Positions 41,380 to 52,079 of a DNA stretch of 64,000 bases are shown here, piece by piece. The notes beneath the pieces are model-generated. The model had not been told where the DNA came from. It saw only the letters and a list, made by a program, of their open reading frames with translations, and did no database searches. Origin of the DNA: Doryteuthis pealeii. Taxonomy: Eukaryota > Mollusca > Cephalopoda > Myopsida > Loliginidae. The translations under genes were made by a program, and so were the position numbers. Each line of letters opens with the position of its first letter. The stretch's first letter is position 1. The DNA lies in NCBI GenBank assembly GCA_023376005.1, contig CM042156.1, positions 45,490,170 through 45,554,169 of the forward strand, in the 5' to 3' direction.

Positions 41380-41498
41380 CGTTGTTGTCTTGTCAGTAAT
41401 CAAGTAAAGCGTGCCTCAAATAACTGATGATAACTAGGTCAAATTCACGAATACTATATTAAGAGAATCTAGTTAATATCTTCATGTGCGGGTCAGTC
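41380..41498 (+). promoter_or_regulatory. Conserved 5' flank of initiator tRNA copies
   Basis: ATCAAGTAAAGCGTG, ATAACTAGGTCAAATTCAC and GAGAATCTAGTTAATAT are shared, in the same order relative to the tRNA, with the flanks of the copies at 46.3, 48.9 and (weakly) 51.7 kb. Conservation may reflect duplication or a promoter. Confidence 0.5.
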
Positions 41499-41571
41499 AG
41501 CAGAGTGGCGCAGTGGAAGCGTGCTGGGGCCCATAACCCAGAGGTCCGTAGATCGAAACTACGTTCTGCTA
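41499..41571 (+). tRNA. Initiator tRNA-Met (CAT), copy 1, one extra G
   Basis: AGCAGAGTGGCGCAGTGGAA start, acceptor AGCAGAG/TTCTGCT (one G-T wobble), T-arm CGTAG-ATCGAAA-CTACG perfect. CCCATAA anticodon loop with C33, and A54/A60 in GATCGAAAC, are marks of eukaryotic initiators. One extra G (CTGGGG CCCATAA CCCAG) makes it 73 nt and enlarges the anticodon loop, so function is doubtful. A T8 terminator follows at 41580-41587. Confidence 0.8.
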
Positions 41572-41749
41572 ATCGCTATTTTTTTTAAAGTTTTTTTTTG
41601 TTTTATATTTTAAATCTTAAAATGATTCTTAATAAGAGTTATAAAAACTCTTGAGAGATTCATCAAGAAATAAAGAGAAATAAATTCTAATAACAATTGT
41701 TTAATATCATATTCTAATACTTAGTATCTTATTTTAATATTTTAGATAC

Positions 41750-42290
41750 ATAAAGTAATAAGTTTTGAAGAAAAACTCGATTGAAAATTTACCCCCCCCC
41801 CTTTTTAAGCAGAAAAAATATCAATTTACATTTTTTTCTTTTATAAGATAATAGCCAATTAAATAATTATCGAAATGAGTAAAAAAGAAATCTCCAAAAA
41901 ATTAATTATTTATTATTTTTTTACATTTACTTTTTAATTTTCGGTACCTATTTTCTCATAGAAAAGCCACCGTAATTTTTTTTGTTTCTATTCATAACTT
42001 CGGTCTTTTATCTCATTATCTATACTATAATTAGCATAGTATAAGACCAACTCGAAAAAATGTTACGCCCCCAACATAAGGGGGGACAAAATTAAGTGAC
42101 CTGAAAAAAATTAGAAAGTTTTGAAATAAAATAAATAATGCATTATAAAGATCATTCATTGATAAATAAACACTGAAAATTTCATTAAAATCCGATAATT
42201 CCCTGATTTTTGGTAAATTATTTTCTATAGGGGGGCTAAAGTCATTTTGTCAAAAACGCATTTTAGGTTCATTTTGCCAGTACCTACATT
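41750..42290. repeat. Large paralogous block, copy 1
   Basis: AATAGCCAATTAAATAATTATC, TTTTCGGTACCTATTTTCT and GACCTGAAAAAAATTAGAAA recur in the same order at 49240-49770. Roughly three-quarters identical by eye. No ORF in either. Confidence 0.65.
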
Positions 42291-42294
42291 ATTC

Positions 42295-42960
42295 TATGTA
42301 CTATACATAAGACTTTGATGAGTTGTGATGCACCTCAACACTGTACACAATAAATTTCATTATTATTATCCTATGGTAAATAAATCCCGTATTTAAAAAA
42401 AAATTTGTTAGTAATAGCAGCCACATCATCATAATCATCATCGACAGCAGCAGTATTAGTATTATTATTAGTAGTAGTAGCGGTAGTAGCGGTAGGACCA
42501 AGAAAAGCTCTAATCCAATTATTTTTTTAATTTTTTTTTTGCTTCTATCAAAGATTCTGTTAACCATGGAAACCAATTATGCTTCTTTTTTCTTCTTGTT
42601 TTACTTATTGTTCAATTACACATACAAAGAATTTCCGATAATTTGAATTCAAAACTAGCTTTAAAATTGGCCTTGTGTCACATTATGCTTTTATAGGAGA
42701 TGTTGGATAAATATAATGCTAAGAAAAACAAATAAGCTATTTCTAAACCCAATTCCATGACAAATAAATAATTTTTAAATACGTAAAAAAAAATACTGAT
42801 TCAAGGGAAGTAACTCTAATATATTATCCACGTAATTATTTCCCTTGTATTATAGCTATCGTATGAATACAACCTGTTTTTTACTCGGAATTATTTACGT
42901 ATGTATCTGCAATTCTGCCAAGGATTATAGTTTAATATCTCTAACTATCGAAATTCCATA
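42295..42960. other. Unassigned AT-rich sequence
   Basis: ATC/AGT trinucleotide patches near 42430-42495. A short inverted pair AAGGGAAGTAA / TTATTTCCCTT lies at 42805-42848. Confidence 0.3.
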
Positions 42961-42983
42961 ATTATTTTATACATACAATATGC

Positions 42984-42985
<2 letters not shown>

Positions 42986-43052
<67 letters not shown>
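42986..43052. repeat. (CT)n microsatellite
   Basis: Perfect CT run. Confidence 0.95.
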
Positions 43053-43057
<5 letters not shown>

Positions 43058-43111
43058 GACACACATGTGCGTGTGCTTGTACCAATCCTCTTAACTTATT
43101 AAAGTTTAAGG

Positions 43112-43484
43112 GTTGGTAATTTATGAGGAAGTGCGTCCCGGTCTCCTGCCTCAAAAAATTGCTACCCGGTGACTATCAAAATAACAACCCCAGCTCGTCG
43201 TAATTCTTGTTTATTTATCGTAATTTGTCTTGATTAGATATGAAGATGGATATATAGTTAGGAATAGACTGAGATAGATAGATAGATAGATAGATAAACA
43301 AACAAAATAATATAGATAGATATGAACAAATGGAGATAGATAGATATTTTCGACAAGTAAATGTATTGGGGGGGGGGTCGCATCTTTTTTTTTTGTTTAT
43401 TTAAACTAAAAACAAGACATTAAACAAACATGAATAAAACAAATCTTAGTATTTAAAGTAATATAGATACATATGAACAAATTG

Positions 43485-43525
<41 letters not shown>

Positions 43526-43637
43526 TGAAGATGGATAGTTTTGAATAGACTGAGCTGGGTCGTTATTTTAATAGTCACCAGGTAGCAATTTTTGAGGCAG
43601 GAGACCGGGACGCACTTCCTCATAAATTACCGATAAT
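43112..43637. mobile_element. TIR element with about 85-bp arms
   Basis: AGGAAGTGCGTCCCGGTCTC near 43122 pairs with GAGACCGGGACGCACTTCCT near 43602. Arms 43112-43198 and 43552-43637. The interior holds two GATA tracts and no transposase. Confidence 0.8.
43272..43524. repeat. (GATA)n tracts
   Basis: Three GATA runs (43272-43296, 43334-43348, 43484-43524) with near-identical flanks, inside the TIR element. Confidence 0.9.
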
Positions 43638-43639
43638 TA

Positions 43640-44180
43640 AACCTACAAAAAAAAGAAAAGAAAACACACAATAAATCCTCCCAACTGAATAAATCTGCAT
43701 CACCCCCCCCCCAAAAAAAACCCCCAAACAAACAAACAAGCAAAAATCAAGCAACCACAACAAATAATCCCCGTGAACATGATCATAGACGTAGTCGAAA
43801 GCGCTTCGGGAAAATATAGGGGTACTGCAGTGAATATGTGTAAATTCGTAATAACACAGTACTACAAAATAAAAAGTTTTAATTACCATAAAACCTCCTT
43901 TTTTTTTCACCTTTCGGAATGCTTGAAAATGAATGAAGGAAAGCTCACATCGTTGGGCAGGGGTAACTGACGACCATTGTCGTCTTGAAGTGGTCAAGAT
44001 AAAGGTGTCAGTTTCTCCCTTCGGCGCCTTGTAGACCGAGTGGATGTTTATTTTGTCAATGAACGTTAGCCAGTCGTTAACGAGGCGTGAAGGGGATTCA
44101 GTTTATTCATTCGGTCAACGCAAGTGTCGTTAGTTGAAAACTTGAACAACTGACCAGATATTATCCTCGTACCCCACTTG
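43640..44180. other. Unassigned sequence
   Basis: 43990-44160 is more balanced in base composition (TTCGGCGCCTTGTAGACCGA), but I see no splice-bounded exon. Confidence 0.3.
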
Positions 44181-44185
44181 TACAA

Positions 44186-44380
44186 AGTCAGGCACAAGGC
44201 CCTATTAACGTGGGACCACCTACAAGCCGAGACTCATTGGTGGCGGGTTAAAAAATTGCGTCGATCCCCTCGGCATTCCCCCTCAAGGGGGGGGGCCCAA
44301 GGCACTGGGCAATAAACCCAGCCCTGCCCCTTTAAATCGAGGGGGCAGGTGTTGCCTGGGGGGATGGCCCCCTGGAATCG
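44186..44380. repeat. Dispersed repeat Z, copy 2
   Basis: Longer than copy 1. It continues GGCAGGTGTTGCCTGGGGGG after the shared blocks. Confidence 0.6.
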
Positions 44381-44589
44381 ACGCTCGTGATTTTACCCAC
44401 ACGTAGTTAAAGAACCATAGGTAGTAGGTTCCAACCGAGATGATTTTTTTCTGTTTATTCCTGCTTTTTCATTGGTTAAAAATCTATAGTAGTGGTGATG
44501 ATGGTGGAAAGAAAGTGTTTTCTATTGAGAATTGTAAGGTCGCGTTTTTTAAACGGTTTTCTTTTACGGTTGGAAATCCCGCATATTTA

Positions 44590-44639
44590 ATCTGGGCATC
44601 GCAACCAGTCTAGGAGAAAGCAAAACGTATAAAGGGGTT

Positions 44640-44645
<6 letters not shown>
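44590..44645 (+). mobile_element. SINE-B fragment
   Basis: AACCAGTCTAGGAGAAAGC joined directly to GGGGTTGGTATATA. The middle of the SINE is deleted. Confidence 0.5.
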
Positions 44646-44676
<31 letters not shown>

Positions 44677-44679
44677 GAT

Positions 44680-44915
44680 TTGAAGGCAATTACAATGCGT
44701 ATAAAAAATAAAACCAAAAAGATGTTATTTTTGTCTTATCGATTTCAAAGTAGAAACTTCATCTTCAGAGGTGTATATCAGAAAAAATATTTCTGATATA
44801 CACCTCTGAAGATGAAGTTTCTACTTTGAAATCGATAAGACAAAAATAACATCTTTTAGGTTTTATTTTTTATACGCATCGTAATTGCCTTCAAATCATT
44901 AATATATTATAACAT
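44680..44915. mobile_element. Near-perfect foldback with two hammerhead-like motifs
   Basis: Arms of about 110 bp around a centre at 44790-44794. AAGGCAATTACAATGCGTAT pairs with its complement at the far end. Each arm carries CTGAAGATGAAGTTTCTACTTTGAAA-type core. TA runs on both sides. Confidence 0.75.
44806..44837 (+). ncRNA. Hammerhead-like motif, right arm
   Basis: CTGAAGA (44806-44812), stem II AAGT-TTCT-ACTT, GAAA (44828-44831), ATA triplet. Stem I pairing is poor (2 bp). The mirror motif lies at 44737-44768 on the minus strand. Confidence 0.35.
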
Positions 44916-44947
44916 ATTTAACAATGCTTCAAGCAAATTACCAATTA

Positions 44948-44950
<3 letters not shown>

Positions 44951-45000
<50 letters not shown>
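44951..45000. repeat. (TA)n microsatellite
   Basis: Perfect TA run. Confidence 0.95.
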
Positions 45001-45003
<3 letters not shown>

Positions 45004-45240
45004 GTAAATCCTCGAGTATAATCCGCACTTTTTACCCAAAATTTAAAGGTCAAAATCCCTAGTGCGTACGATATATGAGGTTAAAAATGAAAAATATTTT
45101 CTAAGCAATGTCTGAGTCTCTATTTGCTGTCCGGCAATGTTTATTCAGACGCATTTTTTTTTCAGAGTTACAGTCCTCTAAAAATCGCCTGCGTATTATA
45201 CTTAAGGGTTGACTATACTCGAGGATTTACGATATTTTGA
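45004..45240. mobile_element. TIR element (unclassified)
   Basis: CCGTAAATCCTCGAGTATA at the left and TATACTCGAGGATTTACGAT at the right are inverted ends of about 20 bp. The interior AGTGCGTACGATATATGAGG pairs loosely with CGCCTGCGTATTATACTTAA. Confidence 0.65.
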
Positions 45241-45269
45241 CCGGTGCATTTTCAAAAGTTTATATATAT

Positions 45270-45351
45270 ATATTCACATTGCTCTAATACCATTGGGAAA
45301 GGTATGCACCCAACTACTCCCTCCAGCTGTGGGTATATAGTAGAGCAGACT

Positions 45352-45355
<4 letters not shown>
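45270..45355 (+). mobile_element. SINE-B fragment
   Basis: TATTCACATTGCTCTAATACC and GTGGGTATATAGTAG, cut off by the following CT run. Confidence 0.55.

Positions 45356-45407
<52 letters not shown>
45354..45407. repeat. (CT)n microsatellite
   Basis: Perfect CT run. Confidence 0.95.
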
Positions 45408-45409
<2 letters not shown>

Positions 45410-45549
45410 ACTTTATTCCATCCCTCTTTCTCTCTCCTCCCCATCCTCTCTTTCTTTCTCCCTATAAAGAAAAATGATTTGCGAATAAGTTGGTGAATCT
45501 TTTTTTTTTTCGAAAATCTACACATGATACACAACTTATTTTATCCACC

Positions 45550-45838
45550 CTCCTGGTTTAGGAGCTTCATTTTCCGAATCGGTAAATGAGGTAAATATTC
45601 TCGCGTGGCATCAGCCCAGACCCCCCCCCCCCAGTCACCACCTTCCATCTTTTCTAAAAGAGGAAGAGCAAGGTTTATTGTCCGGTGCCAAAGGGCACCA
45701 AAAAGGAGAAAGCCGAAGGGATCACGCTTTTTTTTCTTTTTTTGCACTGACTACAGCATGAGCTTCGGTTTGTGCGTGGCTCCCTACGTTAAAAAAATCT
45801 TTGTGTTAACCGGCTTGGTGGGAGGTCAGGAAAATAAC
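45550..45838. repeat. Dispersed repeat Y, copy 2
   Basis: CAGCATGAGCTTCGGTTTGTG and a T-run match 21600-21690. Confidence 0.45.
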
Positions 45839-46079
45839 TAAGACTTATTTTAGCGACATCATCATCATCGTCATCATCATCATCATACTAAACATCGATC
45901 TTCAACATATGCTAAGTATAAGATATGATATTAAACAATTTTTATTAGAATTTTATTTCTATTATTTCCTTGGTGAATTGCTCAAGAGATTTTATAACTC
46001 TAATTCATAGGAAGAATTTTAAGATTTAAAATAGGAAGAAAATAAAGAAAAAGAAAATAAAGAAAAACAATTTTAAAAA

Positions 46080-46318
46080 GTAAGTAAAAAAATGGTTATT
46101 TCCTATAAGTCTAACATAAACAAATGGGAACCACTCTTGATTGATAAATTATTTATTTATTTATTGATCTACTGGGAAAAAAAGAAGATGGGGCTAGGGT
46201 CTAGGGTTAGTTTAATGGGAAAATAAATAAATAATTTATCAGTCAAGAGTGGTTCCCTTTGTTTATGTTATACCTATAGGAAATAACAAAAAAATGTTTT
46301 AAAAAGTAAATAAAAAAA
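46080..46318. repeat. Foldback beside tRNA copy 2
   Basis: GGAACCACTCTTGATTGATA near 46129 pairs with TATCAGTCAAGAGTGGTTCC near 46240. Arms about 70 bp. Confidence 0.7.
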
Positions 46319-46332
46319 ATTTAAAAAACTAT

Positions 46333-46404
46333 TAGCAGAGCGTAGTTTCGATCTACGGACCTCTGGGTTATGGGCCCAGCACGCTTCCACTGCGCCACTC
46401 TGCT
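46333..46404 (-). tRNA. Initiator tRNA-Met (CAT), copy 2
   Basis: A 72-nt intact cloverleaf. Acceptor AGCAGAG/CTCTGCT (7 bp), anticodon stem CTGGG/CCCAG around CCCATAA, T-stem CGTAG/CTACG. Box A and box B (GATCGAAAC) present. A T6 run follows about 5 nt downstream (46323-46328 on the printed strand as A6). Confidence 0.88.
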
Positions 46405-46510
46405 TACTGACAGACGAATCAAGATATTAACTAGAATCTCCTGATAGTGTTTGTGAATTTGACCTAGTTATCATCAGTCACTTGAGACACGCTTTACTTG
46501 ATTGCTGATA
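46405..46510 (-). promoter_or_regulatory. Conserved 5' flank of tRNA copy 2
   Basis: GAATTTGACCTAGTTATCAT and GAGACACGCTTTACTTGA (printed strand) repeat the flank of copies 1 and 3. Confidence 0.5.
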
Positions 46511-46794
46511 GGATGACATCAACCAAAAGAAGAAATATTAAAAAGAAACTCCTGATGATTTTAAGATATTTTTTCAGCATACTGAAATAATGAAAGTTTT
46601 GAACGAAAACAGTGTTTTACATTTTCGCATCATTGAATCAATGTAATTCTAACGTGGCCCCATACAAATTACGCCGACAGACTTTAAAAAGATTTCTATG
46701 AAAAATCAGTTATGATTCAAATTCTCACGAAAATTTCGTTACTTATTTGCCTTTAGATGAATTTATGTTTCAAAAAGATTTTTCCCGTTATGTT

Positions 46795-47225
46795 ACAATA
46801 GAAAATATATTTTCTTTATTTATTGTAATATTCACTTCAATGTGTATATTCTAAAAGTTTTTATTTTGTGAGAATGTTTAGTTTTAAAGTGGAGGCTCGT
46901 TTTACAATTTAGGCATAAATTGGATCCTCCTTTTATGACCGTAATTTTGTTTTTTCGTCGACGATAATTAAAATCTGACGTTTTTATTTTAGAGTACCAA
47001 AGCCAAAAAGAAAATAAATAACAACAAAAAGTAATATTCAACTTTTTACTCGTAAATTCCTGCCATAAAATTAGGCTTGGGCATTTTATGATAGGAATTT
47101 ACGAGTAAAAAGTTGAAGTGTAAAAACGAACCCCCACTTTAAAACTAAGCATTCTCACAAAATAAAAACTTTTAGAATATACACATTGAAGTGAATATTA
47201 AAATAATAAAGGAAATATATTTAGT
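46795..47225. mobile_element. Foldback element
   Basis: AACTTTTAGAATATACACAT (right) pairs with ATGTGTATATTCTAAAAGTT (left). Central inverted pair ACTCGTAAATTCCTGCCATA / TATGATAGGAATTTACGAGT. Arms differ by a deletion of about 70 bp. Confidence 0.75.
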
Positions 47226-47960
47226 ATTGTAAAATAACGGGTGCAAGAAAAATAAAACATTTATTGCAAAAACACGGACATAAAATGGTGGTTCAGTTTA
47301 TTTTATGGTAGGAATTTACGAGCAAATAGTCCTTAATTACTGGATTTTATTTATTTGTTTATTTATTTATTGGTTGATTTCCACTTATTTCATTTTATGA
47401 AATCTTAACAAAATATATTCTGATCATACGATTTTAAAATGTTTCTGTGAAGTCTTAATAATTAAATTAGAAATTTTTAGAAATTTTAAAAGATACGTTT
47501 TTTGGTAAAATTTCCATGAATTTTGAAATAAAAAGTGCTAAAAAATGACATAATATTATGCTTGAAAACTTTTATTTGCTTTTTTAATTAATATATACTA
47601 TATTCTATTGAATTGCAAAGAATTTTTTTTTTTCAAAGAAATTAATTTTTTAGAGATTTTAATTTCTTTATGTGATTAAATAATTTTGATTTTTTTAAGT
47701 TAATTTTTTTTCTTTAGTATAGGAATCGAATTTTTCACTAATCTTATAATATAATCTTTTTTGGTGGGGGCGTGTTCTTCCCTCATTTTCAGTTTACTGT
47801 AAATATTTCAAATTTTACTTGGAAACGAGTTACACTGTATTGGGTACAAGGTACGGCTTTAGTTGTTCATAAAACTCCAAAATTTATTTAGAAATTTTAG
47901 TTGGGACCCATCAAATTTCCCTTGGGCTCATTCAAATCAAATCCGCGCGTCGCAGGACGC
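47226..47960. other. Unassigned AT-rich sequence
   Basis: 47280-47330 repeats GGTAGGAATTTACGAGCAAA from the preceding foldback. The rest shows nothing. Confidence 0.3.
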
Positions 47961-47962
47961 GC

Positions 47963-47963
<1 letters not shown>

Positions 47964-48006
<43 letters not shown>
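47964..48006. repeat. (TA)n microsatellite
   Basis: Perfect TA run. Confidence 0.95.
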
Positions 48007-48009
<3 letters not shown>

Positions 48010-48159
48010 TCAGCCTTAAATACCCAATATGTATGTTGTGACCCTAAGATATGGGGTGGGGGTCTTCAAAGTTATCTGACCTGAAAAAAAAATGTAAGTT
48101 TTTAAATAAAATAACTGGTGCATTATAATTTTCATTCATTAATATATCAACTGAAAATT

Positions 48160-48702
48160 TCAGCCCTGTCGACTGGGGCTTTAAAATATACCGACTGCAC
48201 CTCTGCAGAGAGATAAGACCCCCCTCCTCAATGGGGCTACCTATTGGCCGTGGGTGGGGACCCGTGTTGCTTAAGGACGGGATCCTGGTGGATGAGCAGT
48301 CCCATGTCATTCAACACTCCACTTAGACCCTTACTTAGGCTGGACGCGCGGTTGGAGAGGCCCCTCCGATGAATCAGCTGGGCATGTCAAGCCCCAACCC
48401 TTTTTATCATATATGTGCTAGAAGGTGGTGGCTGAGGGTCTTCATGTCCTGGGAATAACGTTAAATTCTATCTGATGGTAAGGTTCCAGTTCTTGAGGTC
48501 TGGGGAAAGTGGAGTATCCTTTCATCACCATTGCGCCCTGGCCCACTCTGACCCGGAGTGGTAGTACCTGTTAGGGTCACATTTCTTGGTTAAATTGAAA
48601 AATGTGTTTATAAAAAAATTGAGTATGCATTAAGAATACATTTATTTCAAAACTTTGTCGGCATTAAATGACCCACTGAGGTTGATATGCCGTAACACAA
48701 AA
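48160..48702 (+). mobile_element. Rep-G copy, full 5' end
   Basis: Sense +. Starts CAGCCCTGTCGACTGGGGCT, ends GGTTGATATGCCGTAACAC. The preceding 48040-48160 matches the end of the large paralogous block. Confidence 0.7.
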
Positions 48703-48896
48703 ATAAAATCGAAATGGATTCCCTAATATGATACTGTCGAATTTGAATTTAACGCTTAAATTATTGGTACCTAGTATTATTAAACAATTTTTATTAGAAT
48801 TTATCTATCTCTATTCCTTGATGAATCGCTCAAGAATTTTTATAACGCTTATTAGAATCATTATAAGATTTAAAATATGAAAATAAAATGAACGGT

Positions 48897-48967
48897 TAGC
48901 AGAGCGTAGTTTCGATCTACGGACCTCGGTTTATGGGCCCAGCACGCTTCCACTGCGCCACTCTGCT
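48897..48967 (-). tRNA. Initiator tRNA-Met copy 3, probably a pseudogene
   Basis: 71 nt. Acceptor and T-arm are intact, but the 3' strand of the anticodon stem reads ACCGAG instead of CCCAGAG, so the stem fails. No good terminator run. Confidence 0.7.
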
Positions 48968-49239
48968 GACTGACCGATACGTCAGTATATTAACTAGATT
49001 CTCTTGATTTTGAATTTGACCTAGTTATCATCAGTCACTTGAGACACGCTTTACTTGACAACACCGACCACTCCCGACTGAAACCAAAATAATTGAAACT
49101 TAATCGATCATACCTAATAATTAGATAAAATTCATTTAAAAGATGAAACGCCTAATTTTAAGTTTAAAATTAATATTTTATATTTCTGAAAACAAATATT
49201 TATTTAATAACTACTTTAGTTTATTATTGTATCTGATAA

Positions 49240-49775
49240 TTTTTGTAGAAAACTCTGTCGAAAATTTCCCCACCTTTTAAAACAGAACAAATATCGATGT
49301 ATAATTTTCTTTTATAGATAATAGCCAATTAAATAATTATCAAAAAGAGTAAAAAAAAAAAAAAGATCTCCTAAAATTATTTTTTAGTTTCTATTTTACA
49401 TTTAATTTTTCCAATTTCGGTACTTATTTTCTACCCGGATAGCTACCTTAATTTTTTTCTTCTATTCGCACCTTCGGTCTTTTTGTCGTTTTATTTGTAC
49501 TGTAATTAGTTTCGAAAGTATATGACCCCGTCGATATTTTGCTTCCTCAAAAAAGTGGGGGTCAAATTTAATGACCTGAAAAAAAGTAGAAAGTTTTGAA
49601 AAAAACACACAAAAAAACAACTGATGCATTATAAAAGTGATAAATCAACACTGAAAATTCATTAAAATCGATAATTCCCTGTGATATTTGGCATTTTCTT
49701 TCAATCGGGGCGGGGGGTAAATTTTTTGTAAAATACGGATTTTACGTCATCTTTGGCAGTGCCTGAATTAGGTTT
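49240..49775. repeat. Large paralogous block, copy 2
   Basis: See 41750. Here the adjoining tRNA copy is in the opposite orientation to the one next to block 1. Confidence 0.65.
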
Positions 49776-49867
49776 CGAGTTCGTAATGAAATGTAGCAAA
49801 GGAGTTTTCTAAGTGCCGTGATAAAAACATAAACGGTCAAAGGATCCATCAATAAAACAAGTAAACA

Positions 49868-49948
49868 TTAACGAAGAAATTAAGTTGAAACAAGAATTAT
49901 CTAATATATATATAAGATAATTTCTGTTTCAACTTAAATTTCTTTGTT
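49868..49948. repeat. Small foldback
   Basis: AAGAAATTAAGTTGAAACA pairs with TGTTTCAACTTAAATTTCTT around a TATATATA centre. Confidence 0.75.
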
Positions 49949-49953
49949 AATAT

Positions 49954-50006
<53 letters not shown>
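49949..50006. repeat. (TA)n microsatellite
   Basis: TA run with one AATA break. Confidence 0.9.
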
Positions 50007-50008
<2 letters not shown>

Positions 50009-50136
50009 TTTTTTGTTGATTTTAATTAAAAATTAAATAGTTTAAGGCTGGATATAACCAATTGTCGCAAGATGGGACCGATTAATCACTAAGATTTAAA
50101 ATATGAGGTTAAAAAAACAAAAAAAGTCTTAGTAAT

Positions 50137-50208
50137 TAGCAGAACGTAGTTTCGATCTACGGACCTCTGGGTTATGGGCACAGCACGCTTCCACTGCATC
50201 ACTCTGTT
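50137..50208 (-). tRNA. Initiator tRNA-Met copy 4, probably a pseudogene
   Basis: 72 nt with changes in the acceptor (AACAGAG/TTCTGCT), D-arm (GATGCAGTGG) and anticodon stem (CTGTG/CCCAG). T-arm intact. Diverging duplicate. Confidence 0.7.
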
Positions 50209-50387
50209 GACTAACTTAATATGCGAAGAAATTAATTAGATTGTCTTATAATATTCGGGATTTTGACCCAAAAATGATTGGCGAATCTTCTTCATCTTAC
50301 TAAAACTCGATCTTCAATAGATGCTTAGTATTGAAATATGATATTAAACAATTTTTATTAGAATTTATTTTTCTTTATTTCTTGATG

Positions 50388-50403
50388 AATCTCTCTCTCT
50401 CTC

Positions 50404-50450
<47 letters not shown>

Positions 50451-50466
50451 CTCTCTTCTCTTCCCT

Positions 50467-50509
<43 letters not shown>

Positions 50510-50530
50510 GTCTCTCTCTCTTTATCTATC
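50388..50530. repeat. Interrupted (CT)n
   Basis: CT runs with CTAT and TTCC breaks. It splits one of the tRNA downstream flanks, which resumes at about 50630. Confidence 0.9.
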
Positions 50531-50699
50531 TACCTCATTTTATCTCCTGTCTGACTGTCTATCTGCCAGTCTGTCATCATCATCATCATCACCATCATCA
50601 TCTTACTCAACAGATGCTAAGTACTAAAATATAATATTAAACAATTTTTATTAGAATTTATTTCTCTTTATTTCTTGATGAATCTCTCAAGATTTGTAT

Positions 50700-51180
50700 G
50701 ACTCTTACAAACTGTATGTTCCCAGTCCGAGTTTAATAGTGTAGTAGTATCCGGCTAAATTCAAGTATACACTTTTAAAATGTTATATTGTTCGCCATTG
50801 AATAGCAGTACCTATCGCTCGATAACACTTATCATGAAAATGTTACAACGGAAATTTGTGCATATTAACCCCCCATTTACCAATAACGCAAAATTACTAC
50901 ATTCTGAAAGGAAATTAGACGCAATATCAACAGTATTATCATTAATGCTAGTGGTCCTAATGAACTTAATGCTCGGTATGGAAATTTATTAAATTTGCAA
51001 ATTTATCCCATAGCCTATTTTCCCCCTATTTTCTCGTACCACAGCCGATAAGTTGGTCCTTAGTGACCCCAAACCCCGTAAAATTTTACCCCAGATAAAT
51101 TTTGTTTGATCTTGGTGCAGGGCTTTGTTTTCGACTGCATCCCCTGATAGACAGACAGATAAACAGAGACACCACAAATA
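50700..51180. other. Unassigned sequence
   Basis: A 70-codon frame at 50780-50992 is not recognised. Confidence 0.25.
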
Positions 51181-51182
51181 TC

Positions 51183-51520
51183 TATATATTAATATGCTTG
51201 TTCCTTAATCTTCCAACCGTTATCATCTTACAACACCACCTGGTTAAACATGAGACCGTCCAAATGGTCCAAAATAAAATGCAAAAATGTAAAACTTGAT
51301 TTTTTTGGTGTTGCTTATCCACCGAATTCTTATTTCTTATGAGCGTCGTCACCTCAGCTAAATAATGGACCATTCCGTTTTTATTATAAAGAAAGAAAGG
51401 GAAGAAAAGGACATGCTAAACAGACAAATATAAGAAAGAAAGAAAGAAAGAGTAAGAGAAATATAGAGAGAAAAGGCGATAACGCTAATCTGTTTCAAGC
51501 GAACATAATGAAAAGAAGGG
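51183..51520 (+). repeat. Dispersed repeat X, copy 2
   Basis: TATTAATATGCTTGTTCCTT, ATGAGACCGTCCAAATGG, CACCTCAGCTAAATAATGG, then AAAG repeats and GGCGATAACGCTAATC. Confidence 0.6.
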
Positions 51521-51723
51521 AAGAAAGAAAAAAAAGAGTGAGAGTTAAATCAAGATTATTATACTTTTTACATATTGAACAATTTGCATTAGCTCTTAGA
51601 TAAGCATATCAAACGTTGTAATAATCAAATTATCATACTGTAGTACATCCACAGGTCCTTCTAGTAGTATAAGATTAGAAATCACTTTAAGATTTAAAAC
51701 ATGGAGTAAAAAAAAATACTGAT

Positions 51724-51795
51724 TAGCAGAGCGTAGTTTCGATCTACGGACCTCTGGGTTATGGGCCCAGCACGCTTCCACTGCGCCACTCTGCT
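51724..51795 (-). tRNA. Initiator tRNA-Met (CAT), copy 5
   Basis: Identical across the 72-nt body to copy 2, as read by eye. A T9 run lies about 6-14 nt downstream (A9 at 51708-51716 on the printed strand), a good Pol III terminator. Confidence 0.88.
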
Positions 51796-52079
51796 GACTG
51801 ACCGATACGTTAGTATATTAACTAGTCTATTTTGATATCGTTAATGATTTTGATTGACTCTATTGCCCACGGGACAACGCATACTCCTGATTAAAACAAA
51901 AGGATTTCTACTTCCTTCTCTAATCTTAGAAAGTTTTTGAAATAATCAAATAAAATATAAAAAAAAAACAAAAGGTTTCGCTTTTTAAATCTTCATCGCC
52001 AAATGCTATTATCGTTTTAAAGAATAAGAATAATACAAAATCCATATCAACGATGATGAGACCAATGCACGAATTTATA

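Noticed and set aside
48897..50208. Copies 3 and 4 of the initiator tRNA as functional genes
   Set aside because: Broken anticodon or acceptor stems. Kept as probable pseudogenes.
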